Below are positions 7,636 through 15,907 of a stretch of 64,000 bases of DNA, in pieces (positions within the stretch are counted from its first letter, which is position 1; the number at the start of each line of letters is the position of its first letter). The notes below the pieces were generated by a model. It was not told where the DNA came from. It did not search any database and saw only the letters and a program-made list of their open reading frames with translations. The stretch lies in contig CANQVS010000007.1 in the NCBI GenBank assembly GCA_947627345.1, forward strand, positions 1-64,000, written 5' to 3'. This stretch comes from an uncultured Clostridia bacterium (GTDB taxonomy: Bacteria > Bacillota > Clostridia > Oscillospirales > Acutalibacteraceae). The position numbers and the translations under genes are program-made.

Positions 7636-8307
7636 ATGTATAAGATATTGATTGTTGAAGATGATATGGGAATTGCCCAAGCGATTAAAAACCAAGCAGA
7701 AAAGTGGGATCTTGATGCTTATATAGTGGAAAATTTTCGAAATGTTATGAGCTGTTATACCAAGTATAAACCCCATATCATTTTGCTTGATATAGCGCTT
7801 CCTTTTTTTAACGGGTACCATTGGTGTACAGAGATACGCAAAGTTTCAAAAGTCCCGATTATTTTTATTTCTTCCGCTTCGGATAATATGAATATCGTTA
7901 TGGCGATGAATATGGGTGCGGACGAGTTTATTGCAAAACCCTTTGACCAAAGCGTGCTGATAGCAAAAATACAGTCTTTGTTACGCAGAACGTATGATTT
8001 TAACTGCGATGTTTCCGTTTTAGAACATAGAGGAGCTTTTTTGGAAACAGGAGATTATACGCTAAACTATAACGGTGAAAACATACCTCTTACAAAGAAT
8101 GAATATCGTATTATGCTATGCCTTATGGAAAACAAGGGAAAGGTTGTCAGCCGTGAAAAATTGATGGAACGTCTGTGGAAAACAGAGCAATTTATAGACG
8201 AAAACACTTTAACAGTAAACATTAACCGATTGAGAAACAAACTCAACACCGCGGGACTTAAAAACTTTATTAAAACAAAGTTTGGCGTCGGATACATCGT
8301 TGAGTAA
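7636..8307 (+). CDS. BceR-type OmpR-family response regulator
   Basis: 223 residues. The receiver domain has the acidic pair Asp9/Asp10, phospho-acceptor Asp52 (LLDIALP) and the KPF lysine near 100. The C-terminal winged-helix domain (about 130-223) is of the OmpR type. The ATG at 7636 behind AAGAGG is used; an upstream in-frame start has no site. It is followed by a BceS-type kinase and a BceAB-type transporter, so it should activate the transporter genes when the cell meets a cell-wall-active peptide. The true inducer cannot be read from the sequence. Confidence 0.9.
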   Translation: MYKILIVEDDMGIAQAIKNQAEKWDLDAYIVENFRNVMSCYTKYKPHIILLDIALPFFNGYHWCTEIRKVSKVPIIFISSASDNMNIVMAMNMGADEFIAKPFDQSVLIAKIQSLLRRTYDFNCDVSVLEHRGAFLETGDYTLNYNGENIPLTKNEYRIMLCLMENKGKVVSREKLMERLWKTEQFIDENTLTVNINRLRNKLNTAGLKNFIKTKFGVGYIVE

Positions 8308-8346
8308 AGTTGTTAAAATACCGACGAACTAAATTGAGGAGAAATT

Positions 8347-9336
8347 ATGGAACTGTTTTCGGCATATTTAAAACAACACAAAAAAGGGATTTTCGTGCTT
8401 ATTTTATTCTGTGTAGTCTTTTTCGTTACCTTTGTACTCTACCGATTACCTTTAAAAGCAGTATTGTATCCGTCCATTCTTTGCTTTTTATTGGGATTAA
8501 TTTTTGTTATTGTAGATTTTTCCCATATAAACCGCAAGCATAGACAGCTTATCGAAGTTAAAAAAACAGGTAGTGCTATAATTACTTCAATGCCTAAGAT
8601 TGAAAGCGTAGAGGACAGAGATTATCAGGAAATTATCATAACTTTACAATCAGCGATGACAAATCTTGAAACTCTTGCCTCTGCCCACTATCACGATATG
8701 ATGGAATACTATACTTTATGGGTACATCAAATTAAAACTCCCATTGCTTCTATGAGGCTTACCCTGCAAAATGAGGATACAGAGACCTCACGAAAACTAT
8801 CGTCTAATTTATTTAAAATTGAGCAATATGTTGAAATGGTGCTGGCATTTCTGCGTTTAAATTTCTCATCAAGCGACTATGTGTTCAAGGAACACAGAAT
8901 AGACACTATTGTTAAGCAGGCTGTTGCAAAATTTGCTTCTGAATTTATTGACAGAAAAATATCTCTTTCATATGAACCGAGTGAAGAAACTGTTGTTACA
9001 GACGATAAATGGTTATTATTTGTGGTAGAACAGATTCTATCCAATGCCCTTAAATACACCCCTAAAGGAAGAATAAAAATATATATGCAAAAGACGAAAA
9101 CGCTGTGCATTGAAGATACAGGAATTGGAATTGCGCCGGAGGATTTACCCCGAATTTTCGAAAAAGGTTTTACCGGATATAACGGACGCAGAGATAAAAA
9201 AGCAAGCGGTATCGGACTTTACCTCTGTAAAAAAATTTGCAAAAATTTAGGCGCACAAATAATTATTACATCAAAGCTCGACAAAGGTACATCCGTCCAA
9301 ATTAATTTGGAACAGTATGACGTAAAAAAAGAGTAA
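8347..9336 (+). CDS. BceS-type intramembrane-sensing histidine kinase
   Basis: 329 residues. Two transmembrane helices lie close together (about 14-32 and 38-57) with almost no extracytoplasmic loop, diagnostic of BceS-like kinases that sense through their partner permease. The phospho-acceptor is His127 in YTLWVHQIKTP. The ATPase domain shows NALKYTP, DTGIGI and GIGLYLCKKI. It is the partner of the regulator upstream and the ABC transporter downstream. Confidence 0.9.
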   Translation: MELFSAYLKQHKKGIFVLILFCVVFFVTFVLYRLPLKAVLYPSILCFLLGLIFVIVDFSHINRKHRQLIEVKKTGSAIITSMPKIESVEDRDYQEIIITLQSAMTNLETLASAHYHDMMEYYTLWVHQIKTPIASMRLTLQNEDTETSRKLSSNLFKIEQYVEMVLAFLRLNFSSSDYVFKEHRIDTIVKQAVAKFASEFIDRKISLSYEPSEETVVTDDKWLLFVVEQILSNALKYTPKGRIKIYMQKTKTLCIEDTGIGIAPEDLPRIFEKGFTGYNGRRDKKASGIGLYLCKKICKNLGAQIIITSKLDKGTSVQINLEQYDVKKE

Positions 9337-9338
9337 CT

Positions 9339-9356
9339 TCTTACGAAAGTGTAAGA
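9339..9356 (+). promoter_or_regulatory. Candidate response-regulator operator before the transporter genes
   Basis: TCTTAC (9339-9344) and GTAAGA (9351-9356) form an inverted repeat spaced by 6 bp. A second inverted repeat, CGGGAAATGTA (9364-9374) with TACATTTCCCG (9392-9402), lies between it and the gene. Inverted sites upstream of bceA-type genes commonly bind BceR-like regulators; the second may instead be an attenuator or weak terminator. Confidence 0.45.
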
Positions 9357-9448
9357 TTATAAGCGGGAAATGTAAGCCTGTTCAATGGCAATACATTTCC
9401 CGTTTATGCTAAAATTACATCATAAAATTGATTGGAGGAAAAACAACA

Positions 9449-10210
9449 ATGAGCATCTTGGAAGTAACAGAGCTTAAAAAGATTTATTCAACACGATTCG
9501 GTGGAAATAAAATAGAGGCGCTCAAAAATGTTAATTTCAGTGTGGAAAAGGGTGACTACGTCGCTATAATGGGAGAGTCAGGTTCGGGAAAGACAACTCT
9601 GCTAAACATTTTGGCAGCTCTTGATAAACCGACAAACGGAAATGTTATTTTGGATGGAAAAAATCTCTCCGAAATAAAGGAGTCGGCAATTTCGGCTTTC
9701 AGAAGGGACAACCTCGGATTCGTGTTTCAGGAATTTAATCTTTTAGACACATTTACTTTAGAGGATAACATTTATTTACCGCTTGTTCTTTCAGGGAAAA
9801 ATCATAGGGAAATGCACGAGCGTTTAATACCTATAGCAGAAAAACTCGGCTTATCGAAAATTTTAAAAAATTTCCCATATGAGGTATCAGGGGGTCAAAA
9901 ACAAAGAGCCGCAGTAGCAAGAGCAATGATTACTAATCCTAAACTAATTCTTGCGGATGAACCCACAGGTGCATTGGACTCAAAATCCGCAAATGAACTC
10001 TTACGGCTTTTTTCTAAAGTCAACCAATTCGGCCAGACTATTTTGATGGTTACACATTCGGTTAAAGCGGCGAGCACCGCAAACCGGGTTTTGTTTATAA
10101 AGGACGGAGAAGTATATCATCAGATTTACCGCGGTAACGATACGGATGAGCAATTGTATCAAAAAATTTCCGATACATTGACTTTACTTGCGACAGGCGG
10201 TGGAAGATAA
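9449..10210 (+). CDS. BceA-type ABC transporter ATPase
   Basis: 253 residues with Walker A GESGSGKTT (42-50), Q-loop FVFQEFNLL, signature VSGGQKQR and Walker B LILADEPTGALDS. It belongs to the MacB/LolD-like group that pairs with BceB permeases. The ATG at 9449 lies 11 nt after GGAGG. The stop overlaps the permease start. It powers resistance to, and flux sensing of, cell-wall-active peptides such as bacitracin-like or lantibiotic compounds; the specific substrate is not deducible. Confidence 0.9.
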   Translation: MSILEVTELKKIYSTRFGGNKIEALKNVNFSVEKGDYVAIMGESGSGKTTLLNILAALDKPTNGNVILDGKNLSEIKESAISAFRRDNLGFVFQEFNLLDTFTLEDNIYLPLVLSGKNHREMHERLIPIAEKLGLSKILKNFPYEVSGGQKQRAAVARAMITNPKLILADEPTGALDSKSANELLRLFSKVNQFGQTILMVTHSVKAASTANRVLFIKDGEVYHQIYRGNDTDEQLYQKISDTLTLLATGGGR

Positions 10211-12246
10211 TGAAAAAAAGATTTTATCTAAGGCTTGCTTTAGACGGTATTAGAAAAAACAAACAAATGTATATTCCGTATATGTTAACATGTATCGGTA
10301 TGGTAATGATGTACTATATTATTATCTTTTTACAAAACTGCAAGACGTTATCATATATGCGCGGTTGGGCTGAAGTCAGCTCTATGCTGGGATTAGGCAG
10401 TTTTATTATTGCAATATTTGCCTGTATTTTTTTATTCTATACAAATTTCCTTTTAATTCGACGAAGAAAAAAGGAATTCGGTCTCTACAATATACTCGGT
10501 ATGGACAAGAGAAATATTTCTAAAATTCTGTTTTGGGAAACAATAATTATAACCCTAACTTCACTTTGTTTTGGTTTAATCGGAGGAATTTCACTTTCAA
10601 AGCTTGCTGAACTTGCGCTTGTAAATATTATGAAAAGCGATGTTAATTATAATTTATCTGTATCTTTGACGTCAATTATAATGACTGCTTTGATTTTCAG
10701 CGTAATTTTTTTACTGATTTTTCTGAATTCAATCAGGCAAATAAGGTTTTCAAGCACTGTTACGCTTCTTTACAGTGAGAACATAGGTGAAAAGCCCCCA
10801 AAGGGAAATTGGTTTTTGTCTATTTTGGGAATTCTGATTTTATCTGCCTCATACTATCTTGCCGTAACTATTGAAAACCCTTTGACAGCGCTTACTGCAT
10901 TTTTTATTGCCGTTGTAATGGTTATTATAGGCACTTATCTTGTAATGATTTCAGGATCGGTTTTTTTCTGTCGAATACTTCAAAAGAAAAAGAAATATTA
11001 CTACAAACCTAATCACTTTATATCTATTTCCTCAATGGCTTACCGAATGAAAAGAAACGGTGCGGGACTTGCGTCTATATGCATTCTCTCAACAATGGTT
11101 CTCGTGATGATTTCCTCTACCGCAAGCCTTTATTTTGGAAGCGAGGATGCAATTAACAACCGTTATCCGAGAGATATAAATCTGGATTATAGAATGGAAA
11201 AAACAGATGATTTGTCTGAAAACAAGATTACGGCTCTGCACAGCGATATTTCTAAGGTAATAAAAAATTATGATTTCATACCCGAAAATTCTTATTACTA
11301 CCGAAGCGTATCTGTAGCAGGACTGATTGAAGGAAATAAAGTTGAAACAGATGTGACAAAAGCAAACACAATGGATGCTTTAACCGGTGTATGCCAATTT
11401 TATTTTATACCTCTGTCCGATTACAACAGAATAATGGGAGAAAATGAAACACTTGGCACAGGGGAAGCTCTTATCTACACTTATAAAAACGACTATAAAG
11501 AAGATACCATTTCATTCAAGCGGGGAAACACATTTAAAATCAAAAAACAAGTTAAAGATTTTATAGACAAATCTGATACCTCAATGCTAATTGTATCAAG
11601 TATGGCGATTATCGTGCCTGATTTAAAGGAAAGTATAAAGGGACTTGACAAACTTGCAGACTATAACGGCAATAAAATGATTACTTGCCGTTGGGTATAT
11701 AATTTTGATACCGGAATCAGCCCAAAAAAACAGATAGAATTATCAAAAAAATTCAATAACTTACAACTAAGTTCATATTCACTATTTGAAAACATTAATT
11801 TTTCCTGTGAAAGTCAAGAAATGGAAAGAAACAACTTTTACAGCCTATTTGGAGGACTTTTCTATCTGGGAATACTTTTAAGTATCGTATTTATTTTTGC
11901 TACTGTTCTTATTATCTACTATAAGCAAATTTCCGAAGGCTATGAAGACCGGTCACGCTTTGAAATAATGCAGAAAATAGGTTTGACAAAACGTGAAATA
12001 CGTAAAAGTATCAATTCACAGCTTTTGACCGTATTTTTTATTCCGCTTATCTTTACCGCTTTACATCTTGCCTTTGCGTTTCCGATTATACAAAAACTGC
12101 TTTTAATGTTAAACCTCAATAATGTCGTTTTATTTGCTTCTGCAACTGGAATAAGTGTTATTGTATTTGCAATTTTCTATATGATTGTTTATCGGTTCAC
12201 CTCAAATGCCTATTATAATATCCTCACATTAAAATTGTCAACTTAG
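10210..12246 (+). CDS. BceB-type FtsX-family permease
   Basis: 678 residues, a normal length for BceB. There are ten hydrophobic segments, with one large extracytoplasmic domain between the seventh and eighth (about residues 310-525) that recognises the peptide-target complex in this family, and FtsX-like regions at both ends (IRRRKKEFGLYNILGM near 83-98; FEIMQKIGLTKREI near 585-598). Its start overlaps the ATPase stop. With the upstream kinase it forms the sensor complex. Confidence 0.9.
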   Translation: MKKRFYLRLALDGIRKNKQMYIPYMLTCIGMVMMYYIIIFLQNCKTLSYMRGWAEVSSMLGLGSFIIAIFACIFLFYTNFLLIRRRKKEFGLYNILGMDKRNISKILFWETIIITLTSLCFGLIGGISLSKLAELALVNIMKSDVNYNLSVSLTSIIMTALIFSVIFLLIFLNSIRQIRFSSTVTLLYSENIGEKPPKGNWFLSILGILILSASYYLAVTIENPLTALTAFFIAVVMVIIGTYLVMISGSVFFCRILQKKKKYYYKPNHFISISSMAYRMKRNGAGLASICILSTMVLVMISSTASLYFGSEDAINNRYPRDINLDYRMEKTDDLSENKITALHSDISKVIKNYDFIPENSYYYRSVSVAGLIEGNKVETDVTKANTMDALTGVCQFYFIPLSDYNRIMGENETLGTGEALIYTYKNDYKEDTISFKRGNTFKIKKQVKDFIDKSDTSMLIVSSMAIIVPDLKESIKGLDKLADYNGNKMITCRWVYNFDTGISPKKQIELSKKFNNLQLSSYSLFENINFSCESQEMERNNFYSLFGGLFYLGILLSIVFIFATVLIIYYKQISEGYEDRSRFEIMQKIGLTKREIRKSINSQLLTVFFIPLIFTALHLAFAFPIIQKLLLMLNLNNVVLFASATGISVIVFAIFYMIVYRFTSNAYYNILTLKLST

Positions 12247-12270
12247 AAATAACTTTGATATGTAACATAA

Positions 12271-12303
12271 ACTGCCTTTGATTTAATTATAATCAAAGGC
12301 AGT
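12271..12303. terminator. Hairpin between convergent genes
   Basis: ACTGCCTTTGATT (12271-12283) and AATCAAAGGCAGT (12291-12303) form a 13-bp perfect stem. No strong T-run follows. It probably ends the bce operon, and perhaps also the lipoprotein transcript from the other side. Confidence 0.65.
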
Positions 12304-12387
12304 CCTTATGTCCCGTGCTGTCAGCACAGTTATTAAATTTTATTTTAGCGGTTTAAAAGATTCTTATAATAAAAGCTTTAAATATTA

Positions 12388-12882
12388 TTACTGAACCTTT
12401 GACAATTTTTTAGCCACTCTTGTTGTAACTTCCAAGTAATACTCTGCGTCTTTAAGGCTTAAATCGTCTTGGTCAATATTTTCAATTTTATCCACCCAGT
12501 CGGAATACTCCTTCATAATATTACTGTAATCCTGAAACAGAGTTGCATCGGTTCCGTTGGATTTTTTGTATTTTTCCATAAAATCCACATACTTGTCAAT
12601 AAAATCCTCGTAGCTGTCCAGCATTTTCTTAAACGATGAGGTTACCGACGCGGATTTTGATACAGTTTTACTTTGATTTTTACTCGATTTTGATGTGCTT
12701 TTGTTTTCTTCGGTTTCGGACTTTGTATCCTCACTGTTATTTTCGGCGGTTGTCGCCGCGGTTACCGCACTCTCGGAACTTTCTTTAACCTCAGCGCTCC
12801 CCGAGCAAGACGCAAACGATAACATCATCAGGGATACTAAAGACAAAGCCCCGATTGTTTTTAATTTCTGTTGTTTTTTCAT
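12388..12882 (-). CDS. Lipoprotein, DUF6591-like
   Basis: 164 residues from the ATG at 12882, which follows AAAGGAGG by 8 nt; the in-frame TTG upstream is too close to that site. The signal peptide ends in a lipobox with Cys26 (SFASC). A Ser/Glu/Lys-rich low-complexity linker (about 30-75) leads to a helical C-terminal domain (SFKKMLDSYEDFIDKYVDFMEKYKK...). This resembles DUF6591 lipoproteins of gut Clostridia, from memory. Surface-exposed; function unknown. Confidence 0.75.
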   Translation of the reverse strand: MKKQQKLKTIGALSLVSLMMLSFASCSGSAEVKESSESAVTAATTAENNSEDTKSETEENKSTSKSSKNQSKTVSKSASVTSSFKKMLDSYEDFIDKYVDFMEKYKKSNGTDATLFQDYSNIMKEYSDWVDKIENIDQDDLSLKDAEYYLEVTTRVAKKLSKVQ

Positions 12883-12958
12883 TATCAATTCCTCCTTTAG
12901 ACTTATACTACATTGTTTTACTTATCTTTTGGTATGCTCTGAGCATAAATTTTGATAT

Positions 12959-13017
12959 TTAAAAATATCCCCGCCCGACGAACATTATATAATGTCGTCA
13001 AACGGGGGAATTTTTAA
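12959..13017 (-). terminator. Terminator of the ECF S-component gene
   Basis: A long hairpin: TTAAAAAT/ATTTTTAA at the base, CCCCG/CGGGG in the middle and GACG-ACATT/AATGT-CGTC at the top, with T-runs in both directions. Confidence 0.8.
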
Positions 13018-13023
13018 GATTTT

Positions 13024-13584
13024 TTATCTTTTAACTTCTTTCAATACATTTGTCTTTAGTTTTATCCCGTCAAGTCCGATACCCAAAGCTATGTAAATCA
13101 AAGCTCCCGCAAGAGGCTGAAGCCATTCGGTTGTAAGTCCCGCAAGCGCTGAGGACCAATCATACATAATTAAATGAGCAAGAAAATATCCGAAAACAGT
13201 AACAAACGACGTAGGGATAAGCATTAAAAGATTTGGTACGTTTATTATGCGGTCATCCTTATTTTTTCTCTTTAAATAATATCTGATTAGCACAAACGGA
13301 AGCGCGTTAAAGGCTTTTATTATCGCTGTAGGCAATACCCAATGCGGATAGCCTGCCAGCAAATCAGCAAGTCCTCCTCCGAGCGACGCGGAAATAATAC
13401 CAAAAGGTCCGGGCAGAACACTTGCGCCAAGATAAATCATTGAATCGCCGGCGTGGACATAGCCAAGTAGCGTAGGAATTTTTATAAAGCTTGTAGCGAC
13501 AGTAATAAGCGCAGTAAACAGCGCGCTTATTACTATCAGCTTCAAATTTGACGTTTCACGGGTTTTTAAGTTTGATATTTGCAT
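13024..13584 (-). CDS. ECF transporter S component (substrate-binding membrane protein)
   Basis: 186 residues with about five to six membrane helices. Features of the S-component fold are an early ALFTALITVATSFIKIPTLLG segment and HAGDSMIYLGASVLPGPFGIISASLGGGLADLLAGYPHWVLPTAIIKAF. This is the family of small-molecule (vitamin-type) importers that share an energising module encoded elsewhere. The substrate is unknown. No TPP, cobalamin or FMN riboswitch was seen upstream. It has a promoter at 13608-13636 and a good terminator, so it is probably monocistronic. Confidence 0.8.
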   Translation of the reverse strand: MQISNLKTRETSNLKLIVISALFTALITVATSFIKIPTLLGYVHAGDSMIYLGASVLPGPFGIISASLGGGLADLLAGYPHWVLPTAIIKAFNALPFVLIRYYLKRKNKDDRIINVPNLLMLIPTSFVTVFGYFLAHLIMYDWSSALAGLTTEWLQPLAGALIYIALGIGLDGIKLKTNVLKEVKR

Positions 13585-13607
13585 TTTAAACCTCCAAGTT
13601 ATTTAGT

Positions 13608-13636
13608 TTTATACCTCATAATTATCAAGTATGCAA
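13608..13636 (-). promoter_or_regulatory. Promoter of the S-component gene
   Basis: On the minus strand TTGCAT (13631-13636) and TATAAA (13608-13613) are 17 bp apart, 24 bp before the start codon. Confidence 0.6.
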
Positions 13637-13648
13637 GTATGTTATCAC

Positions 13649-13678
13649 AAAACTGTCCTTTTATAAACGGACAGTTTT
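13649..13678. repeat. Inverted repeat with a third half-site
   Basis: AAAACTGTCC (13649-13658) pairs with GGACAGTTTT (13669-13678). A further GGACAGTTTT lies at 13693-13702. It stands just upstream of the S-component promoter, so it may be a regulator-binding region or a read-through terminator. Confidence 0.5.
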
Positions 13679-13733
13679 AATTGTTTTGATAAGGACAGTT
13701 TTGAACATCAATTTTTTAAGATATTACCAAGAC

Positions 13734-13762
13734 AAAAGGAGAGGTTCAAAACCTCTCCTTTT
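13734..13762 (-). terminator. Terminator of the sulfation operon
   Basis: AAAAGGAGAGGTT (13734-13746) and AACCTCTCCTTTT (13750-13762) form a perfect 13-bp stem with a 3-nt loop, just beyond the stop of the histidine kinase gene. Confidence 0.8.
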
Positions 13763-13784
13763 AGATAAAACGTCAAAATTAATT

Positions 13785-15227
13785 TTATTCTGTTATAATA
13801 TCAAACCAAAACTCAACGCCGTTGTTCTTATTAATCGTTCCGCATTCCGTCAGATACATCTCGGCAATTTCCTTAACAATGAAAAGTCCCAAACCGACGT
13901 TTTCATCCGAACCTCCCGTGGTAAAGAACTCTGTCCAGATTTTTTCAAGGTCGCTGTCTTTAATCTTTTTACCCTCATTAAACACAGAAAGACGGCATCC
14001 TTTTTCGCTTTTTTTAATCGAAACCTCAATCCTGCCTCCGGGTTTAGTGTGTTTTACTGCATTTGTGATAAAGTTGTTAAAGATATGTTCGATATGAGGT
14101 TCATAAATATACGCCCATTGACCGTACTCGATATTTCGCGAAAATTTGATTTTCTTTGTAAGCATAAGGCTTGCGCTCTTGTCGCACAGCTCGTTTACTT
14201 TTTTAGAAACATTAATTCTTGTAACATCGCCGAAGGTGATATTTTCGTTAATGGAGTAATTAAGAAAGCTCGTAATGAGGTCGCTCATTTTTTGAATTTC
14301 TTCCATAGCGGACTCGTAATAGTAGTTTCTCTTATCCTCGTCCTCGATACACTTCATCATTTCAACCTGGCTTGAAATTATTGCAAGCGGAGTTTTTAAT
14401 TCGTGAGTTGTATTTCGGACGAACTGACGGCGCATATTTTCATACTTTCTCAAATGGTTAATATCCTCTTTAAGCAGGAAGTTGTAGTTATTTATTGAAT
14501 TGATATTATCCTGAATTGTATCCGCCATATCGTTAAAGTTGCTCGCGAGTGTACCGACCTCATCGTTAGGGAATTTCCCCTCATAACGTACGGAATAATC
14601 CTTCTGCGAGATTTTCTTAACTGCCGTATTAAGCGAGCGGATAGACCTCGTAAGGCTCATCATAAGTAAGAACAAAAATACTCCGCATACTACAATATAA
14701 AGGATAAGAACAATGACAAGCACTTCATTTGTATACGCAAAAATTGACTCAACATTACGGAGCCTTTCCCGCAGATAGATGTAGTACGTTTTACCTTCAT
14801 CTCGTACAATCCTGCGCAAAACAATAGTTTCTCTTTCCAATTCATCTTCTTCACTATATACGGGCGCGGATTCGTAAGAATAACGGTTTATATATTTTTC
14901 AGGAATTTTTGTTATATGCCTGTTATACTCTGTATTGTCGCTTCTTCCATATCTCATTGTTGTAAAAAGACGTTCACGGTTACTGTTGTAAATAATAACC
15001 GTGTAGCTTTTTTCATTATTATCTTCAAGGTAACTCTCTATGTCGTCCTTATCATCAAAGTCGAGCTTTTGCGTAATATCGTTACAAAAATCCGACATAC
15101 TCTGTATCTCAAGATTTATATACATCGACTTTTGCACATAAATATACATCGGAACAAAAATTATCGTTACCAGCGTTATTACAGCAACAATAAGCAGAAC
15201 ATATTTTACGGCAATTCTTTTAATCAT
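13785..15227 (-). CDS. Sensor histidine kinase of the sulfation operon
   Basis: 480 residues: TM1 (about 8-30), an extracytoplasmic domain of about 135 residues, TM2 (about 167-190), HAMP (about 192-245), phospho-acceptor His275 in NTTHELKTP, and an ATPase domain with NFITNAVKHT and GLGLFIVKEI. It overlaps the response regulator gene by 8 bp and is the last gene of the cysD-led run. The external domain is the likely sensor; its ligand is unknown. The genetic link suggests that it monitors the sulfated product, the envelope, or sulfate status. Confidence 0.9.
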   Translation of the reverse strand: MIKRIAVKYVLLIVAVITLVTIIFVPMYIYVQKSMYINLEIQSMSDFCNDITQKLDFDDKDDIESYLEDNNEKSYTVIIYNSNRERLFTTMRYGRSDNTEYNRHITKIPEKYINRYSYESAPVYSEEDELERETIVLRRIVRDEGKTYYIYLRERLRNVESIFAYTNEVLVIVLILYIVVCGVFLFLLMMSLTRSIRSLNTAVKKISQKDYSVRYEGKFPNDEVGTLASNFNDMADTIQDNINSINNYNFLLKEDINHLRKYENMRRQFVRNTTHELKTPLAIISSQVEMMKCIEDEDKRNYYYESAMEEIQKMSDLITSFLNYSINENITFGDVTRINVSKKVNELCDKSASLMLTKKIKFSRNIEYGQWAYIYEPHIEHIFNNFITNAVKHTKPGGRIEVSIKKSEKGCRLSVFNEGKKIKDSDLEKIWTEFFTTGGSDENVGLGLFIVKEIAEMYLTECGTINKNNGVEFWFDIITE

Positions 15228-15903
15228 CGTCTATCTCAAAATAATACCCAACGCCGTAAACAGATTTAATGTACTTGTGCTTATCGGTCAGCTTTTTCCT
15301 CAGCTGTTTAATTATTGTATCCACGGTACGGAAATCGCCGTAGTAGTCGATACCCCAAACACGGTCGAGAATAGTGTCCCTGTTAAGCACAATTTTTTCA
15401 TTGGTAATAAAATACAAAAGCAAATCGTATTCTTTAGGCGTTGTGGATATTTCCTTTCCGTCAACATAAACGCGGTGCAGTTTTGTGTCAATTTTTAAAG
15501 CACCGCTTTCAATAAGCTTTTCAGTTTTCTGCGTGCGGTTTAAGAGGGCTGTTATCTGCTCTCTTAAAACACTTAGGAGAAACGGCTTCGTTATGTAATT
15601 ATCCGCGCCTGTATAAAAGCCCTGAAGCTGGTCCATTTCGGTTTCACGGGCGGAAATCATAATAACGGGTACGTTGCTCTCCTCTCTGATACGTTTAAGA
15701 ACCTCAAGGCCGTCGAGCATTGGGAGCATTCCGTCAAGGAGAATTATATCAATCTCGGAAATGTGTTCTTCAAAAATGTCTATAGCCTTTAGTCCGTCCT
15801 CTGCCGAAAGCACTTCAAATCCGTTCGAGGACAAATAGTCCATAACCGTTGTGCGAAGCTTTGTATCATCTTCAACAACGAGCACAGTACTCTTGTCTGA
15901 CAT
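15220..15903 (-). CDS. OmpR-family response regulator of the sulfation operon
   Basis: 227 residues with receiver Asp57 (LLDGMLP), a conserved KPF lysine and a C-terminal winged-helix DNA-binding domain (about 130-225, TPKEYDLLLYFITN). It starts only 4 bases after the sulfotransferase stop and overlaps the kinase gene, so the three are translationally linked. It probably controls this operon and/or the envelope genes its product modifies. Confidence 0.9.
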   Translation of the reverse strand: MSDKSTVLVVEDDTKLRTTVMDYLSSNGFEVLSAEDGLKAIDIFEEHISEIDIILLDGMLPMLDGLEVLKRIREESNVPVIMISARETEMDQLQGFYTGADNYITKPFLLSVLREQITALLNRTQKTEKLIESGALKIDTKLHRVYVDGKEISTTPKEYDLLLYFITNEKIVLNRDTILDRVWGIDYYGDFRTVDTIIKQLRKKLTDKHKYIKSVYGVGYYFEIDDD

Positions 15904-15907
15904 TATA

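Noticed and set aside
13686..14375. 229-codon plus-strand ORF opposite the histidine kinase
   Set aside because: It lies fully antisense to a kinase gene with clear motifs, has no ribosome site and its translation resembles no protein.
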